A stretch of DNA of 64,000 nt from Plicaturopsis crispa FD-325 SS-3 (taxonomy: Eukaryota; Basidiomycota; Agaricomycetes; Amylocorticiales; Amylocorticiaceae), in NCBI GenBank assembly GCA_000827205.1, contig KN832573.1:281610-345609 (forward strand). The letters are read 5' to 3'. Each line of letters opens with the position of its first letter. Within the stretch, counting starts at the first letter, position 1. Below, piece by piece: positions 23,739-36,636 of the stretch. The position numbers and the translations under genes are program-made. The notes under the pieces are model-generated. The model was not told where the DNA came from and did not search any database. It saw only the letters and a program-made list of their open reading frames with translations.

Positions 23739-26700
23739 ATGTTGAGTCTAGCGCTCGCACCGGCACTCTTTCTGCTCTCGGGGGCTCTCGGGAGGGAAAC
23801 CTCGAACTTGGAGCGGAATGTCCTCGCGCCAAACGCCTCAGCGCATTCGTTGAACGTTTCCAGCTGTCCAGGTGCGTCGGTTCGCGTCTACCGCTGAGTG
23901 CATATCTAATCATACTTCAGGTTACACGCTTGGGTCGGTAAAAGAGACCAAAACAGGTCTCACCGCTGCACTGAGTCTTGCCGGACCAGCCTGTAACGCG
24001 TTTGGTCAAGACATCGCTAACTTGACCATCGATGTTACCTATGAAACCACGTCCAGGTCCGAAATAAATCCTCGCAATACTGACGTATTTTTCTGACGAA
24101 AATGTTTAGGTTACACGTGAAAATATACGACACTGACCAGCAACAGTTTTCGGTCCCCGAATCCGTCGTCTCCCTTCCGGCAGCACCCACTAGCTCGCTC
24201 GCAAACAGCTCAGACCTAGTTTTCAACCACGACGCCTCGCCATTCGCTTTCTGGATCACGCGCCGTTCCGACCCCGATGCTGCCCCGCTCTTCGATACGC
24301 GTATTGCGTCCCTCCCAGCGACGCCTATACCGCCTGTTGACGCGTCCGTCAACAGGACCGCACTAGACGGCTTCCCGCTTGTGTTTGAGGATCAGTACCT
24401 TCAGCTAACCTCGGCCTTGCCCAAGGATGCCAACGTGTATGGACTTGGTGAAGTCATTGCAAGCAGTGGCTTCAGGCGCGACGTGTCGCAAAACGGCTCT
24501 ATCCAAACGCTTTGGGCGCGTGATGTTGGAGATCCTATCGACGCAAATGTCAGTCCAGCCTCCGGTTTGTGTTTCGTGTCCACGATTATTTATTTATATC
24601 GATTTGGCAGGAGTACGGCTCGCATCCGATATATCTGGAGCACAGATTCAACAGCACCACGAATACCTCACAGTCGCACGGAGTGTTTATTCTAAGGTAT
24701 ACTTTTCGCTATTGCAACTAATCAAAAACTAACATGCTGCAGCTCTGCGGGAGCTGATATCCTCCTCCTGACGCCGCCCAACTCCAATGTCTCCCTCGTG
24801 GAGTACCGCATGATCGGTGGCATCCTTGACTTCTACTTCTTCTCCGGACCAGACCCGAAGAGCGTGACGGAGCAGTACGGCGCGCTCATCGGTCTGCCTA
24901 CATGGCAGCCCGCTTGGGCATTTGGTTTCCATCTCTGCAGGTACGTAGCTGAGAAGGGATATTCCCAGAATTGAACACTGACACACAACTTGTAGGTGGG
25001 GCTATTCGACAGTGAACGAGACCCAAGCGCAGGTGGATGCTATGCGCGCTGCCAATATTCCGCTCGAAGGCTCGTCGTCCTTGTTTCAACGAAAGTGTGC
25101 ACCATTGAACTGACGGGCTGCTTTTTCTAGTTATGTGGAATGATATTGACCTATATCATGCCTACCGTGACTTCACGTCGGATCCGGTTTCGTTCCCAGG
25201 CGACGAAATGCGTGCATTTATTCAAAATTTGGTCAGTATCTGCACATGATCTCTAGTTCCGCATACTTACCACAACTCAATAGACTGCTCATAATCAACA
25301 CTGTGAGCAAACAGAAAGCTTAAGCAGGGCTGTCTTTTCTGACTCTATAGACAGATGTCCCCATTGTTGATGCGGCAGTCGCCAAGGCCGTGAACTCTAC
25401 GGACATCGTGAGTTGCTTCTGCTGGTGTGAGTATTTTGCCACTAAGCCTTCTCCGCATGGATAATTCTAGTACGACCCTTACACCCGTGGCACAGAACAG
25501 TGAGTAGAAGTCTTTGCATACGCATACAATTCGCTAATATTGAACTTTCAGGAAAGTGTTCATTAACAACCCAGATGGCTCTGAATACGTCGGACAAGTC
25601 TGGCCTGGCTATACGGTCCGTCTCATTGCTTTCTATGTGCCATGGACGGCATGATAACAAGTCGCCCTCAGGTGTTCCCCGATTGGTTTGCCAATAACAC
25701 GCAGAAGTGGTGGACAGAGGCGCTCACCAACTGGAGCAAAGGTGGTGTCGAGTTCGCCGGAATATGGCTGGACATGAACGAGGCTAGCTCGTTCTGCGAC
25801 GGCTCTTGGTACGGCTACATCGACCCCTTCACTAAAAATACGAAGCTGATGCCATATTTCTCTAGCGGAAGCACTGCCGACATCTCGAACACGAGCACAC
25901 CGTTCCTGCTGCCCGGCACCCCTGGAAATATGGTCACGGCATACCCTGAGTGGTCAGCGTTTCGTAAGTTTTTGCCGATCGACTTGTCACTGACGCCGGT
26001 ACGATGCACAGCTACAACGTGAATGCATCCGGGCCCACTGGTAATATGACCGTTAACGGGACTTCCACGTCCGCTTGCGGAAGCGACGGTTCCGCCTCTG
26101 TGAAGCGTGGCCTGGGCGCTGCCAACGACTCTGATGCAAACTTGAACGCCCCGCCGTATGCCATCAACAACGGTATGTCCGCGCCATGCATTCCACTTCT
26201 CCCCATTATTTTCTCATATGATATCGTCGGCCAGGCTTCGGCGAGCTTTCATTCAACACCCTTGCCACGAACGCCACGCACGCTCCGGGCTACGTCGAGT
26301 TGGACGTACACAACATGTGGGGCCTCATGGAGGAAAAGGCAACACATCTCGCTGTGCAGGAGATATTGCCTGGAAAGCGACCGTTCCTGATCAGCCGATC
26401 GACATTCCCTTCTTCAGGCAAATGGACTGGACACTGGGTGCGTTTCCGACAATGGAGTAGACTTGATAGCGTGTTGACGTTATTGCATTCAGCTCGGAGA
26501 CAACTACAGCAAGTGGCAGTATCTAGCGCTGAGTATTCAAGGCGTGCTCCAGTTCCAGCTCTTCCAAATACCTTTTGTGTAAGTTCTCCTTACAATATCG
26601 TGCGCTGCAGCTAACTAAACTACCATTGCTTTTGAAGCGGTGCTGATACGTGAGTCTATCGAGCTTTAGGTTCCTTCGATACTTACTAACAAGTTTTTTT

Positions 26701-27739
26701 TTCCTAGTTGTGGCTTCAGTACGTGGCGTGCACGCTTTGACGGACTGATCATTCTCACAAAACTCCATCACAAACACAGATGGCAACACAGACGAAGAGT
26801 TGTGCAACCGGTGGATGCAGCTGTCGGCTTTCACGCCTTTCTATCGCAACCACAACACCAAAGGGGCTCTGTCCCAGGAGCCGTACAGATGGGACAGCGT
26901 CGCCAACGCGTCGCGTACCGCAATCGGCGTGCGATACTCGCTACTCCCGTACTGGGTGAGCATTGGCTCTATGCATTTTGATTACATGGTTTAATGGCGA
27001 CTCCAGTATACGCTGTTCGCCAACTCGTCCACCTTGGGCACACCGCCTGTTCGTGCACTCTTCTTCGAGTTCCCCAACGAGCCGGAGCTTTTCAGCATCG
27101 ATAAGCAGTTCCTCATAGGCAGCGACATCCTGGTCACCCCCGTTGTGACGCCGAACGTCACCACGGTCGACGGTGAGCTCCACCTCATTTTATTCTTTCA
27201 AATCTGACACATGCACAGGCATGCTCCCCGGACGAGGCAGTGTGACGTGGCGAGACTGGTACACTCACGACGTCGTCAATTCGACGGCGGACGGCCAGGT
27301 CACCTTCCCTGCACCGCTCGGGCACATCAATGCTCACATCCGGGACAGCTCGGCTATCCTTACGCACGCCAAGCCGGCGTACACGATCGAGGAGACGCGC
27401 CAGGGCCCGTATTCGCTACTCGTCTCGCAGGCATCGGACGGACATGCGTTCGGCACCGCGTACATCGACGACGGCGTTAGCAATCCACCGGGCCCCAGCA
27501 AGACGTTGTCTTTCTCTGTGACCACAGGTCAAGTCAAGATCGCGGCCAAGGGCGCGTACGACGTCAAACAAAAGCTGCAAGACATCACGATCCTGGGCAC
27601 AAAAAGCCCCACCGAGGTCAAGGTAGGCGGCAAGAGCCTGAGCAAGGATGGATGGGAGTACATCGAGGCGCAGGAAAAATTGGTCGTGAAGAACGTTAAT
27701 CTTGACCTGAACGACGACACGACTGTTTCTTGGAAATAG
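23739..27739 (+). CDS. Secreted alpha-glucosidase, glycoside hydrolase family 31
   Basis: Releases glucose from the non-reducing ends of maltose, starch fragments or related alpha-glucosides outside the cell. The ATG at 23739 gives the signal peptide [18 protein letters not shown]. Many short introns (about 15) keep frame. Landmarks in order: the N-terminal Asn-rich galactose-mutarotase-like domain ([20 protein letters not shown]), the substrate-site segment [28 protein letters not shown], the nucleophile motif [12 protein letters not shown] near 25770, the segment ending GKWTGHW joined to [12 protein letters not shown] (acid/base Asp), and [16 protein letters not shown]. The C-terminal beta-sandwich begins at [16 protein letters not shown]. 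Many N-glycosylation sequons are present. The intron at 25070-25130 needs a GC donor (GCTCGT) to join IPLE to VMWND. All catalytic residues are present. About 900 residues, usual for the family. Stop TAG at 27737-27739. Confidence 0.9.
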
Positions 27740-29784
27740 CATGTCCTTCGCTGGACGTTGCTGCATGTACGTCTCCGCCTTCGCCTTACAGTGTCTTCCT
27801 TCTCTGAGCTTGACTATGTTACTTGAAGCTTGTAGTGAAGTGCAAAATATAGGGTGTATGGTTTTTACAATTGGATACTTATCTTGATGACCCAGTAGCT
27901 CTCGTTCTACTGAGTGAAAACATTGTATCATTGCATGCATCTGTTTTTTATACATCAGTACCTGTACTGAAATGTCTCTCGCAAAGCCACCTGAGTTTCG
28001 ATCATACCAATCTACTGTGTCTATACCCATCTATACTGGGTGTTGATGTGTACTTGTAAGAGGAAACAGCACTGACTTATTCACCCGGGACCGCCAGCCG
28101 TGGCATAAGTCGCTGTACAGCCCAAAACGGCCGACTTTCTATTTATGGAAATATTTCAAGCGTTGAGTCGCCGCCACCTTGGCTTGGTCTTGACCGTCAC
28201 TCAACTCCTTCATACTAGATTCATACTTATCCTGATACTGTGACATGTCTCTGGCAGCACTTCATCATGATTCCTCGTCCTTCAAAGCTGGTCGAATCCC
28301 ACTCCACTGTCAGTCCTGCCAATAACAGACCAAACACGACATGTGCATTAATATTGGCGACGGCGAGTCATTTGTCAGCGAGGACTGATCACCTACCATC
28401 TGGAACACCTGGCCATCGATCTAAGCTACGAGTAGTTAGAAGGGGCTGAGGGTATAGAAAGTATCTGGGCGCCCGCCGTGCGGCGGCATACTGGAGAATG
28501 GGCGGAACAAACTGTACTGTCTTGGACGCCGTAATGCTATTTCCTTGCTCTTTCTATCTCGAGCATGTATACTGACTAGCATATGTATGTACAGGACTAT
28601 CTCGCTAGCATGGATGATGATTAACTTGAGAAGGCAAGCGTCAGGAGAGTTCGGAATCGATTCTAGTGCCGGACTCCGTACGCGTCAAGTTGTCGATCGC
28701 ACCGGCAGACCAAAGTAAGTGCTGTATTGGCATACGTGCGATAATAGTCGAGTGCCTGGTCGTAAATCCTCTCGCTGACTTCTGCTTAATAGGTATCCGT
28801 TTTCTGATATTTTGTGAATGTTCTGAATGCCAGATTCAACAAAAATTGTAGATACGTTCGAGTCGGAGTTATCATGGTAAGCGGTTTTATGTAGTATCTT
28901 GACAGGCAGATGCTAAGGAGTCTAACATTAGCTGTGCAGTATGCACTATAATAGTGTTATATATGCCTAGGAACTGCGTTCCAAATCGACGCCATGCAGA
29001 GCGTACGCACGTCTCCGTCCTTATCATGTTAAGCAGTTTAGATCCTTCGCGTACGCGTGACTACTGCTCGTGAGTGATTTTCTCTAACTAAGACCATTGA
29101 CCCGCTGAGTTGCCGATAGCTGGAACATACTCGGTGCTACCCTGTATGGTCCATGCTTCTGTGTTCACCTGAGCGGCGTTTTTGACCGGCCTGCGCTCCA
29201 GCGCCACCCTCCTGATACTGCGTCGCCCGCGCAGTATAGCAGACGCGTGTCAAAAATGAGCTTGGCGAATTACTCAAGATTATCCGCTCAATCCGCACCG
29301 TTCCCAAGCAGTGACACGCTTTCTCTCAGGCTATGTAAGCACGAAACATGCTACAACATGCTATGCGTTTTGGTTGCCGAGTCAGAGTCGGGTAACACGG
29401 TTTGCACACCAAGCATTTTGCATAACATGTCCTTCTGTGTCCATCTAAACTGTATCCCGTCGCTCTACTATGTAGGTTCATAGCGCCTAGTACTTACAGG
29501 CTTCCAATACTTACACTACACTTTGTTTCATGTTTAAAGTTGAAATTGATCTAAGTATGTAAGTGCGGCGCCGGCACTTACATTTTAGCAGCCGATTTAG
29601 CAGCCGGCTATACGTTTCTGTACCTTTTCTTTCCTACTCTCATGCCAGATAAGCCTGTACAGCTGTACTTATAACCAGCTTCAAGTTATACCGCAGGTGC
29701 CCATGCCCAGTCGCTGCTAGGACCCCCGAATCTGTATCAAATACCTGTCTTTACACTGGCGGAACGCGACGAATCACGGCATCC
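27740..29784. other. 2 kb without a supported gene
   Basis: Moderately AT-rich sequence with only short frames. It includes the 3' region of the alpha-glucosidase gene and the promoter of the GT90 gene. No repeat, tRNA or transposon end was recognised. Confidence 0.5.
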
Positions 29785-31931
29785 ATGGTCCTGGTATTGC
29801 AAAAACGCCGTCGGATAGCGCGCACGCTCCTTGTGCCCATTGTGGGCTTTACTGTGTTTTCTGCGGGCTTTTTCAAGGACTCATTCCTAGGTGCTTTTCG
29901 GGCGCAGTGGAAGGAGGGCAGTGATGGGTACGCGCCGAGTCCTGCGCCAGCTCCTGGACAGCAGATGCCGTTCCAGGTTCATCAGTGGCCGGAGCCCATC
30001 GTCGATGTACCGGAATTGGCGCCTGCCAGGAGAAAAGGCCCGAGGCCACTGCTGGACGTCGTAGAGCTTCCGCCGAAAGACACCGCGCAGACGCCCAAGA
30101 CTTTTGATCTGCCCCCGCACCAGTACCGCGCAGACGGTCTACTGACGGTCAATCCGGATGGTGCGCACCCGATTTTCGAGCTGACGAGACGCAACGAGGC
30201 GCTCTGGAGAGCAAAGCTCAAACGCGCGAGCAAGACGTTTGACCAGGCGGTGCGCGAGTACGAGCGACGATACCATCGGAAGCCGCCTCTCGGTTTCGAG
30301 GCTTGGTGCGTTTTATTTTCGTAACACCAATTCCTCAAAATTGACGCGTATACAGGTGGATCTACGTCGAGGAGAACAATGTCCAGCTCCCGGACGAATA
30401 CGACCAAATCTATCGCGACCTCGAGCCTTTCTGGGGGATGGACCCGCGCGACCTGCAGCGTCTCGTCGCCGAGCGCGAAGCCCACGTCGACTCGTACACC
30501 ATAGGCAAAGCCGCCGGCAGCCCTATCGGTTTCGTCAACATGACCTTGCCCGAAGACCCCGAAAAGCGCAAGGCGCTGTTGTCCGGCGCATGGGGCCTCC
30601 TCGAGCTGCTCGAAGACGTGCAAGATTTCATTCCACCCTTCCGCGCGGTATTTTCGCCGCACGACAACCCAGATTTAGCCATCGATTACGAACTCAAGAC
30701 CATGGCCCTCGAGGCCGCAGCTGCGCGCACATGTAAGTTTTTATTTTTCTTTCTTTTTCACCGTCTGCTGACTTGGACACACAGATATTGACATCAACAG
30801 CCCGCCTCCCGCAAAAGAGGGATGGCTCGCCGCGTGTCCTCCCCACTCGCCCGCACGCCGCACACCCTTCGACCTCAACAAGCCGCCGCCCCCGCAAACC
30901 AGCAAGACCTTCATCCACGACCACCGCGCCGCCATGGACCCCTGCCAGCACCCCGCGCACCTGCACCAGCACGGCCAGTTCCTCTCGCACAACTACGGCC
31001 CCAACCCGAACCGCGTCATGATTCCCTACTTCTCCTACTGCGTGACCACGCTTCACCACGACATCTCGCCCGCGACGCCCATCGCGTGGGTCGACGACGT
31101 CACGCCGCGCGCGGACGACCCGCCGTGGGAGGACAAGGTCGACGAGCGCCTCCTCTGGCGCGGCTCCAACACCGGCATCTGGCACGCCCCGCACACGCGC
31201 TGGGCCGCACAGCAGCGCATCCGCCTCGTCGCCGACGCGAACGAGCTACGCGGAAACGCCAGCGTCCTGCGGTCCCCCGCTTCCCCGCTCGAGCCCGTGG
31301 GCCCGCCGCAACAGGTACGCCGTGCGCGGCTGAACCCCGCAGCGATGGACGTCGCGTTCGCGGGCGACAGGCCCTTCAATTGCGAGCCGGACACGTGCAA
31401 CGCACTGCGCGGCACGTTCGAGTGGCGCGCGTGGCAGGGCCAGAAGCACGCCGGGCGCTACAAATATGTGATGGACGTGAGTGTCCGCCTCACGCTAGTC
31501 CGCACGCTGAGCTAACGTACGTACCGCAGTCTGACGGGAACGGGTGGTCGAGTCGCTTCAAGCGCCTCATCACGTCGAACGCGCTCGTGTTCAAGGCGAC
31601 CGTGTATCCGGAGTGGTTCACGGACCGCATCATGCCGTGGGTACACTATGTGCCCGTGCAGCTCGACTACTCGGATCTGCACGACGCGCTTGGGTTCTTC
31701 CGCGGCGACCTCAACGGCGAGGGCGCGCACGACGACATGGCACGCAAGATCGCGACGGCGGGGCGCGTGTGGAGCAAGACGTTCTGGAGGAAGGAGGACC
31801 TCACGGCGTATCAGTTTCGGTGAGTCGCGTCGTCGACTCGTCTGCTCGCGCGCTGACGGTCTTGCAGGTTGTTCCTCGAGTACGCGCGGGTCATGAGCAC
31901 TGACCGGGAGGCGATGTCGTACAAAGATTAG
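29785..31931 (+). CDS. CAP10-like glycosyltransferase family 90, type II membrane protein
   Basis: Member of the family of the cryptococcal capsule protein Cap10 and O-glucosyl/xylosyl transferases; it probably acts in the Golgi on glycans or cell-wall polymers. The ATG at 29785 is followed by a basic lead and one membrane segment (IARTLLVPIVGFTVFSAGFF), then a Pro-rich stem. The domain part includes WIYVEENNVQLPDEYDQIY, the Pro-rich DINSPPP block, DERLLWRGSNTGIWH, a Lys/Tyr segment YKYVMD, and the conserved acceptor/donor site region SSRFKRLITSNALVFK with YPEWFTDRIMPWVHYVP. It ends YARVMSTDREAMSYKD. Four introns lie near 30306-30354, 30733-30782, 31477-31529 and 31820-31866. The third exon is very GC-rich at third positions and creates long shadow frames on the other strand. 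About 645 residues, complete. The acceptor is unknown. Confidence 0.88.
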
Positions 31932-32374
31932 AACAGGCGGTTCTAATTGTATATCTTTTTGGGCTTTGGGATGAGATGTTCGGGCTATTTTATACACGGT
32001 CAGTCAGCATAATGCACATATACATACCTCCTTGCTCTCAAATCTTTTTGTTTTCGAGCATATAAATAGATTCGATGTCTTGCTTTCAAACGGCCTTGCG
32101 CGTTGTGCACCAAGTACACTCGCACTCTGCGCGTCTGAGGACATAAGAATAGCGAGCGGCAAGGTCGAATCTATATGAACTCATGTTATTTTTGCCCCCG
32201 TGTCCACAGCTTGCCAACGATTCCCCTGAGCCCGTGATCCTTACCTGCGCTCTCGTGACCATATCACGCAGGCTATCTCCCGCCGGCCCGCCCCCCCTGC
32301 CATCGACGTATATACTGCGCGAGGACTCATTCCGTCCTTTCGTCGTCGGGACTTCCACCGTAGCTCACCGTACG
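31932..32374. other. Intergenic between GT90 and GH28 genes
   Basis: Holds the 3' region of the GT90 gene and the promoter of the polygalacturonase; nothing else is seen. Confidence 0.5.
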
Positions 32375-34422
32375 ATGGTTCTAACCCTTCTCGCTGCATG
32401 GTTCTTCTTGTCTGTTGCTGCCGCCAGTTTTAGCCCTTTGACACCTGGGCCCCAGAAGCGTTGTGTGGTCCACGCACTGTACGCCCAGCTTGCTTTATCT
32501 GCGTTCCAAAGCGGATTGCTCACTTAATGATGCTGATAATACAGCGGAGACGGTCAAGATGATGGGGTGTGTCGAGTTGTTTTGCATCTTTGCCTTGCCC
32601 CTTACCCCTTGACGACATGTAGCCCAGCATCTTAGCAGCATTCCAAAACTGCAGCACGAATGCAAGGATAGAGCTGATAGGCAATTACACCGTCGGCACC
32701 GCCTTGAACACGACAGACCTCAAGAACGTCGAGATCTTCTGGACAGGGAATATAACCTACACGCCCAACATCACATACTGGTCCCCCGCTAGCTTCTTCC
32801 TGACTTACCAAGTATGCTTTCCGTATCTCGCGCGCCGATAAATGGTTTACTCTATTTCAGAATGCTACGACATCCTGGCTTCTTGGGGGAGAAAACATCT
32901 ATCTCCATGTATGTATGCTAATGTGTGGAGTAGCCATTCAGAGTGGATGCTCATACCCCATTTGCAGGGCGGAGGCACCCTGGATTCGAATGGGCAAATC
33001 TGGTGGGATTATATGGCGAATAATCCAGGCTCGGGCGGCGTGGCAGGCGGCTCCTCCCGCGCCTTCGCGCGCCCGGTTCCCCTCACAGTTTTCAATGCAA
33101 AAGTGCGCCCCTTGCTCTCTTCTCTGGCTGCTTTGAATCGTCTCACACGAGAATGCCTTTCTCGACAGAATGTGCTGATACATGGTCTGCGCTCCGTGAA
33201 CAGTCCCTTCTGGCACAATTTTGTCGTCGGGTCGGAGAATGTCGTCTACGACGATATCACCGTCCGCTCCGTCAGCACTAATACATCTGTTCCTGCTGCA
33301 AATACTGACGGTGAGCTTCAGCGCATGACTCTGCGCAGTGGGGAAGCTTACAATTGAATCATGCAGGATGGGATATATGTCAGTGGACCGCACAGAATTG
33401 CCGCCGACTACGCTAACTTACATATATTAACCACGGTCCACAGATCGTTCCTCTCATATCACCGTCAAAAATTCGAACATCGAGAATAGTGACGACTGCG
33501 TGTCATTCAAACCGAGTAAGACGCCCGCACGACTAGCTCGTACAGCATCATTAACTATCACGCTCTACAGACTCAACATTCATCACTGTGTCCAATCTCA
33601 AATGCAACGGCTCTCATGGTATCTCTGTGGGATGTACGCACAGACTGTCTTCTAGAGTTTTGTTGAAGCTTATGATTGCCTGCTAATCAGCGCTAGGACA
33701 AGTGGGTGGTCGTTTCCGTATGTACCTGGATAAGTTTCTGATATCACGCCATTATTTCAATAGTACGCGGGCGAGACGGACATTGTCGCCAATGTCCACG
33801 TCTCAAACATCAGTATGATGAACGCACAAAACGGCGCGCGCATTAAAGTCTTCGTGCGTGCTCTTAAACTTCTATATCCTGCTACTCGGCAACCAATGGG
33901 ATATCGCGCATGTGTGTATCAGGGCGGCTCAAATGACTCGACAAGCGTGTCGGGTGGTGGGACAGGCTATGTCCAAAATATCACATACGAGAACTTCTTT
34001 GTGGAGAATGTCGATCGGCCCATCCTCCTCACACAATGCTACAATACGCCCGCTGGTCTGTAGTCCAGTTTGTAACCTCTATCCGACGCCACTAAATCAA
34101 CCATCCCCACTTGTGCAGCTCAATGTCAAGAGTTCCCCGCGAATTTAACGATCTCGGACGTGCATTTCATCAATGTGCACGGGGCATCGAGCGGTAGCCA
34201 GAATGCGACGGTCGCCACACTTCAGTGCAGTAACGAGTGCGAGGACATCACCGCGGCTGGGACGAATCTCACCGCACCTGGTTATGCTGACCCTGTGTAC
34301 CTGTGTGCGGATCTAGCGGATGAGTCCTTGGTGCGTGCACCCATATATTCCTCCTCATTCATCTCGAAACTGAGCGTGCTTGGCAACAGTTGGATTTCAA
34401 GTGTTCCGAAGTGTCCTCATAA
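32375..34422 (+). CDS. Secreted exo-polygalacturonase, glycoside hydrolase family 28
   Basis: Hydrolyses the alpha-1,4-galacturonan of pectin from chain ends. The ATG at 32375 gives the signal peptide MVLTLLAAWFFLSVAAAS. About a dozen short introns were followed. Family motifs are all present: NTDG split by an intron near 33310, NSDDCVSFKP (the catalytic Asp pair) near 33486, GSHGISVGS (catalytic His) near 33613 across an intron, and ARIKVF (substrate-binding Arg/Lys) near 33838. The beta-helix stretches IELIGNYTVGTALN and NVEIFWTGNITYTPNITYW carry Asn-glycosylation sites. The last intron starts at 34331 and the final exon 34390-34422 ends in LDFKCSEVSS. The exo type is inferred from the overall pattern. 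The end lies 39 bases from the stop of the convergent P450 gene. Confidence 0.87.
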
Positions 34423-34461
34423 TGCATACAGTAATCGTACAAGAACCTCAAATGCACAACG

Positions 34462-36636
34462 TCACATAAACACATTAGCGGAAGATTGGACCCTGTCCGG
34501 GCGTTCCCTGAATAAAAGAGATTTGGAGATATCCGGGAAGCAGCTCTGTCCGCTGTATGTATTCTCGGGTCTTCCATTTGTCGATGTCTTGAAGTCGTAG
34601 TTGCAAATGATAGATGCGAGAAGGATTTTCAGCGCGTTGGCGGCGAAGAACCTCCCTGGGCTAATACGCAAGTTAGCATGGGAAAAAAATAAGACGTGTA
34701 GAGGCGGACCATGCGTGGTTTCCAAAACCGAATCCTAGGTTGTTTTCATCGACGTTGACAAGCTGGTGCTTCGCTTCCTGTCCAGGGTGCTCGCGCATGC
34801 GGCTGTACCGGAACGGATCGAACACAAACGGGTTTTCGTATAGGTGTTCCGAGTGATGAAGCGCGCTCGCAGGGACGGCGACCCAGGTGCCCTTCGGCAA
34901 GAACGTTCCATCGGACAGTGTTTGGGATTTGGTCGCTTTCCGGATCATAGGCGCTACTCTGTCGCTCAGAAGTGCTAAACCTTGAAGTGTGATAAGACGT
35001 ACCGATCTCGATAGCGTTAAGGCGCTGGCTCTCGCGTATGCAGCTGTCCATTTTCTTCATCTTCGTGAGAGCTTGTTTGCTCCATCCTCCAAACTCCCGA
35101 AGCACCGATTCGATTTCCTGTCTCAGTGGCTCCTGAAACTCGGGGTGGGCGCCCAAATCGAGGAGAACGTGAGTGATCGACTAGAAAGCGAGTGATGTCA
35201 GCAAGCCATGGACAGGCCAGGACAGAGATGGTGCGCATAGTCACCATAGACGACGTGTGGATAGCCGCGAAGTTCAAAAACAAGATGCGCATGCACATGC
35301 TCTCAATTGACGAGTCCGGCGGTGCAAGGTCGAGTATCCACTGAATAGCGTCGTTCTAGTGATTTTTGAGTGCCAGATGCTTGAGAGATAACATTTCTCG
35401 ACCCACAGGCGTCTCAGCCCAGCGGTCACCCAATTCTTCCATTGTTCGCTTTCTCTCGACGAAGAGGGGGCCGACGTCGGTAACGATCGCTCTAAACGCT
35501 GCGCCGTTGTCCGTAATTAGCCATGCGACCGCCCTGCCATGAGATCATCAGCACAAAACGCGAATTTGCTTAGGCGATAACTTACGGCTTCAACAGATCG
35601 GGAAATGTGTCTATGGTTTGGCTGCTTGTAGCCGCCCGCGTTGCAAATTCGACAACCGCATCCAAGTAGTCTTGCTTGCGGCAAAGGGGAAGTCCGACTG
35701 GGACACATTGTAGGTGAGAGTAGTTCAGAGAACGGCTAGCTGAAGATTGATCGCTTTGGCGTACTAAATATTTTATTCGCAGTCCTAAGTATAGCCATAT
35801 GATTAGCATGGTAAACGGGGCTTCCCGTGACAGCGTCGGACACTGACCGTGATATAGTTTTAAGCATGATATCGTAGTTATCAATAAGAGTCCACTCTAC
35901 GCAGTCGGTCAATAATTGGTGTTCGCGGCCTCGGCGACAGAAACGAACCCGAGTTGACGTTCATGTTCTCCTCGAGTGCCATGGCGATCTCTTCAAGCAC
36001 TTCCGGTATCACGGTCGTCAACTTGTGCGTCAGCTTCTTCGAGATGATGTCAAGGTGATATTTATTGTCGTACAGCTCCTGACTAAACGTGTATCTCAAG
36101 GACAAGCGCTATTTTCAAGGTCAGAATTCCGATGTATTCGATTTGAAATGGACACGAACTTCCTGGTGGGCGGCATGGAAAGATAGCTCGCTCGTGTCGT
36201 TCTTGATCTCCTGGATTAGAGCCCGGCTGGTGACCAATACGAGCCATCGACTGGGGGTCGATATCTTGAACGTCGTGCCCGACTGCAGGTACTACCGGGA
36301 AGTGAGGAATGAGACACCCCCGAGAGAAACATTTGGGTCATGCTTACTTTCTGCACACCCTCCCTCAGGAATGCTTCCGAGTGAGACATCCATAGGAACG
36401 ATGCCTTCCATGGCCCAAATATGCCAGGAGGGACGCCAACCGTAGGGGCATTGATCTATTGCAAGACGTATGTGAGGCGGCGCAATGATAGCAAACAAAG
36501 ATATTCGCACATGGGTTTTGTGCCGTGCGTAGGATACTATGAAGATTAGCGCAGCAGACGAGAGTAAGGCAAACAGTTGCCAGCTCCCAACCTCTTCGGC
36601 GAGACGCCGCACTGCATTCAGCGTACGGGTGTGCAT
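34462..36636 (-). CDS. Cytochrome P450 monooxygenase 1 of the local triplet (ent-kaurene-oxidase-like)
   Basis: Haem-thiolate oxygenase anchored in the endoplasmic reticulum; substrate unknown. The ATG at 36636 gives a short lead and the membrane anchor (SWQLFALLSSAALIFIVSY). Landmarks: VGVPPGIFGPWKASFLWMS, WLVLVTSRALIQEIKNDTSE, the I-helix FAAIHTSS, the K-helix ESQR (Glu-x2-Arg), FDPFRYSRMREHPG, and the haem loop FGFGNHACPGRFF. The haem-ligand Cys codon is split TG/C by an intron near 34727-34680. The stop is at 34462-34464 after SSANVFM. Every join followed is GT-AG and the gene looks intact, about 520 residues. It resembles the fungal group around ent-kaurene oxidases and CYP512-like enzymes; the exact CYP family cannot be assigned by eye. 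It is the first of three paralogs in this window. Confidence 0.85.

Noticed and set aside
28260-28320. tRNA-like GGTCGAATCC stretch
   Set aside because: No cloverleaf partner arms or internal A-box could be found around it.
30822-31823. 333-codon Arg/Pro/Ala-rich frame on the plus strand
   Set aside because: It is an off-frame shadow of the GC-rich GT90 exon and has no domain.
34673-34948. P450 frame ending NHAW, suggesting loss of the haem cysteine
   Set aside because: A GT-AG intron splits the Cys codon (TG/C); once spliced the normal NHACPGRFF motif is present. The same holds for the two sister genes.
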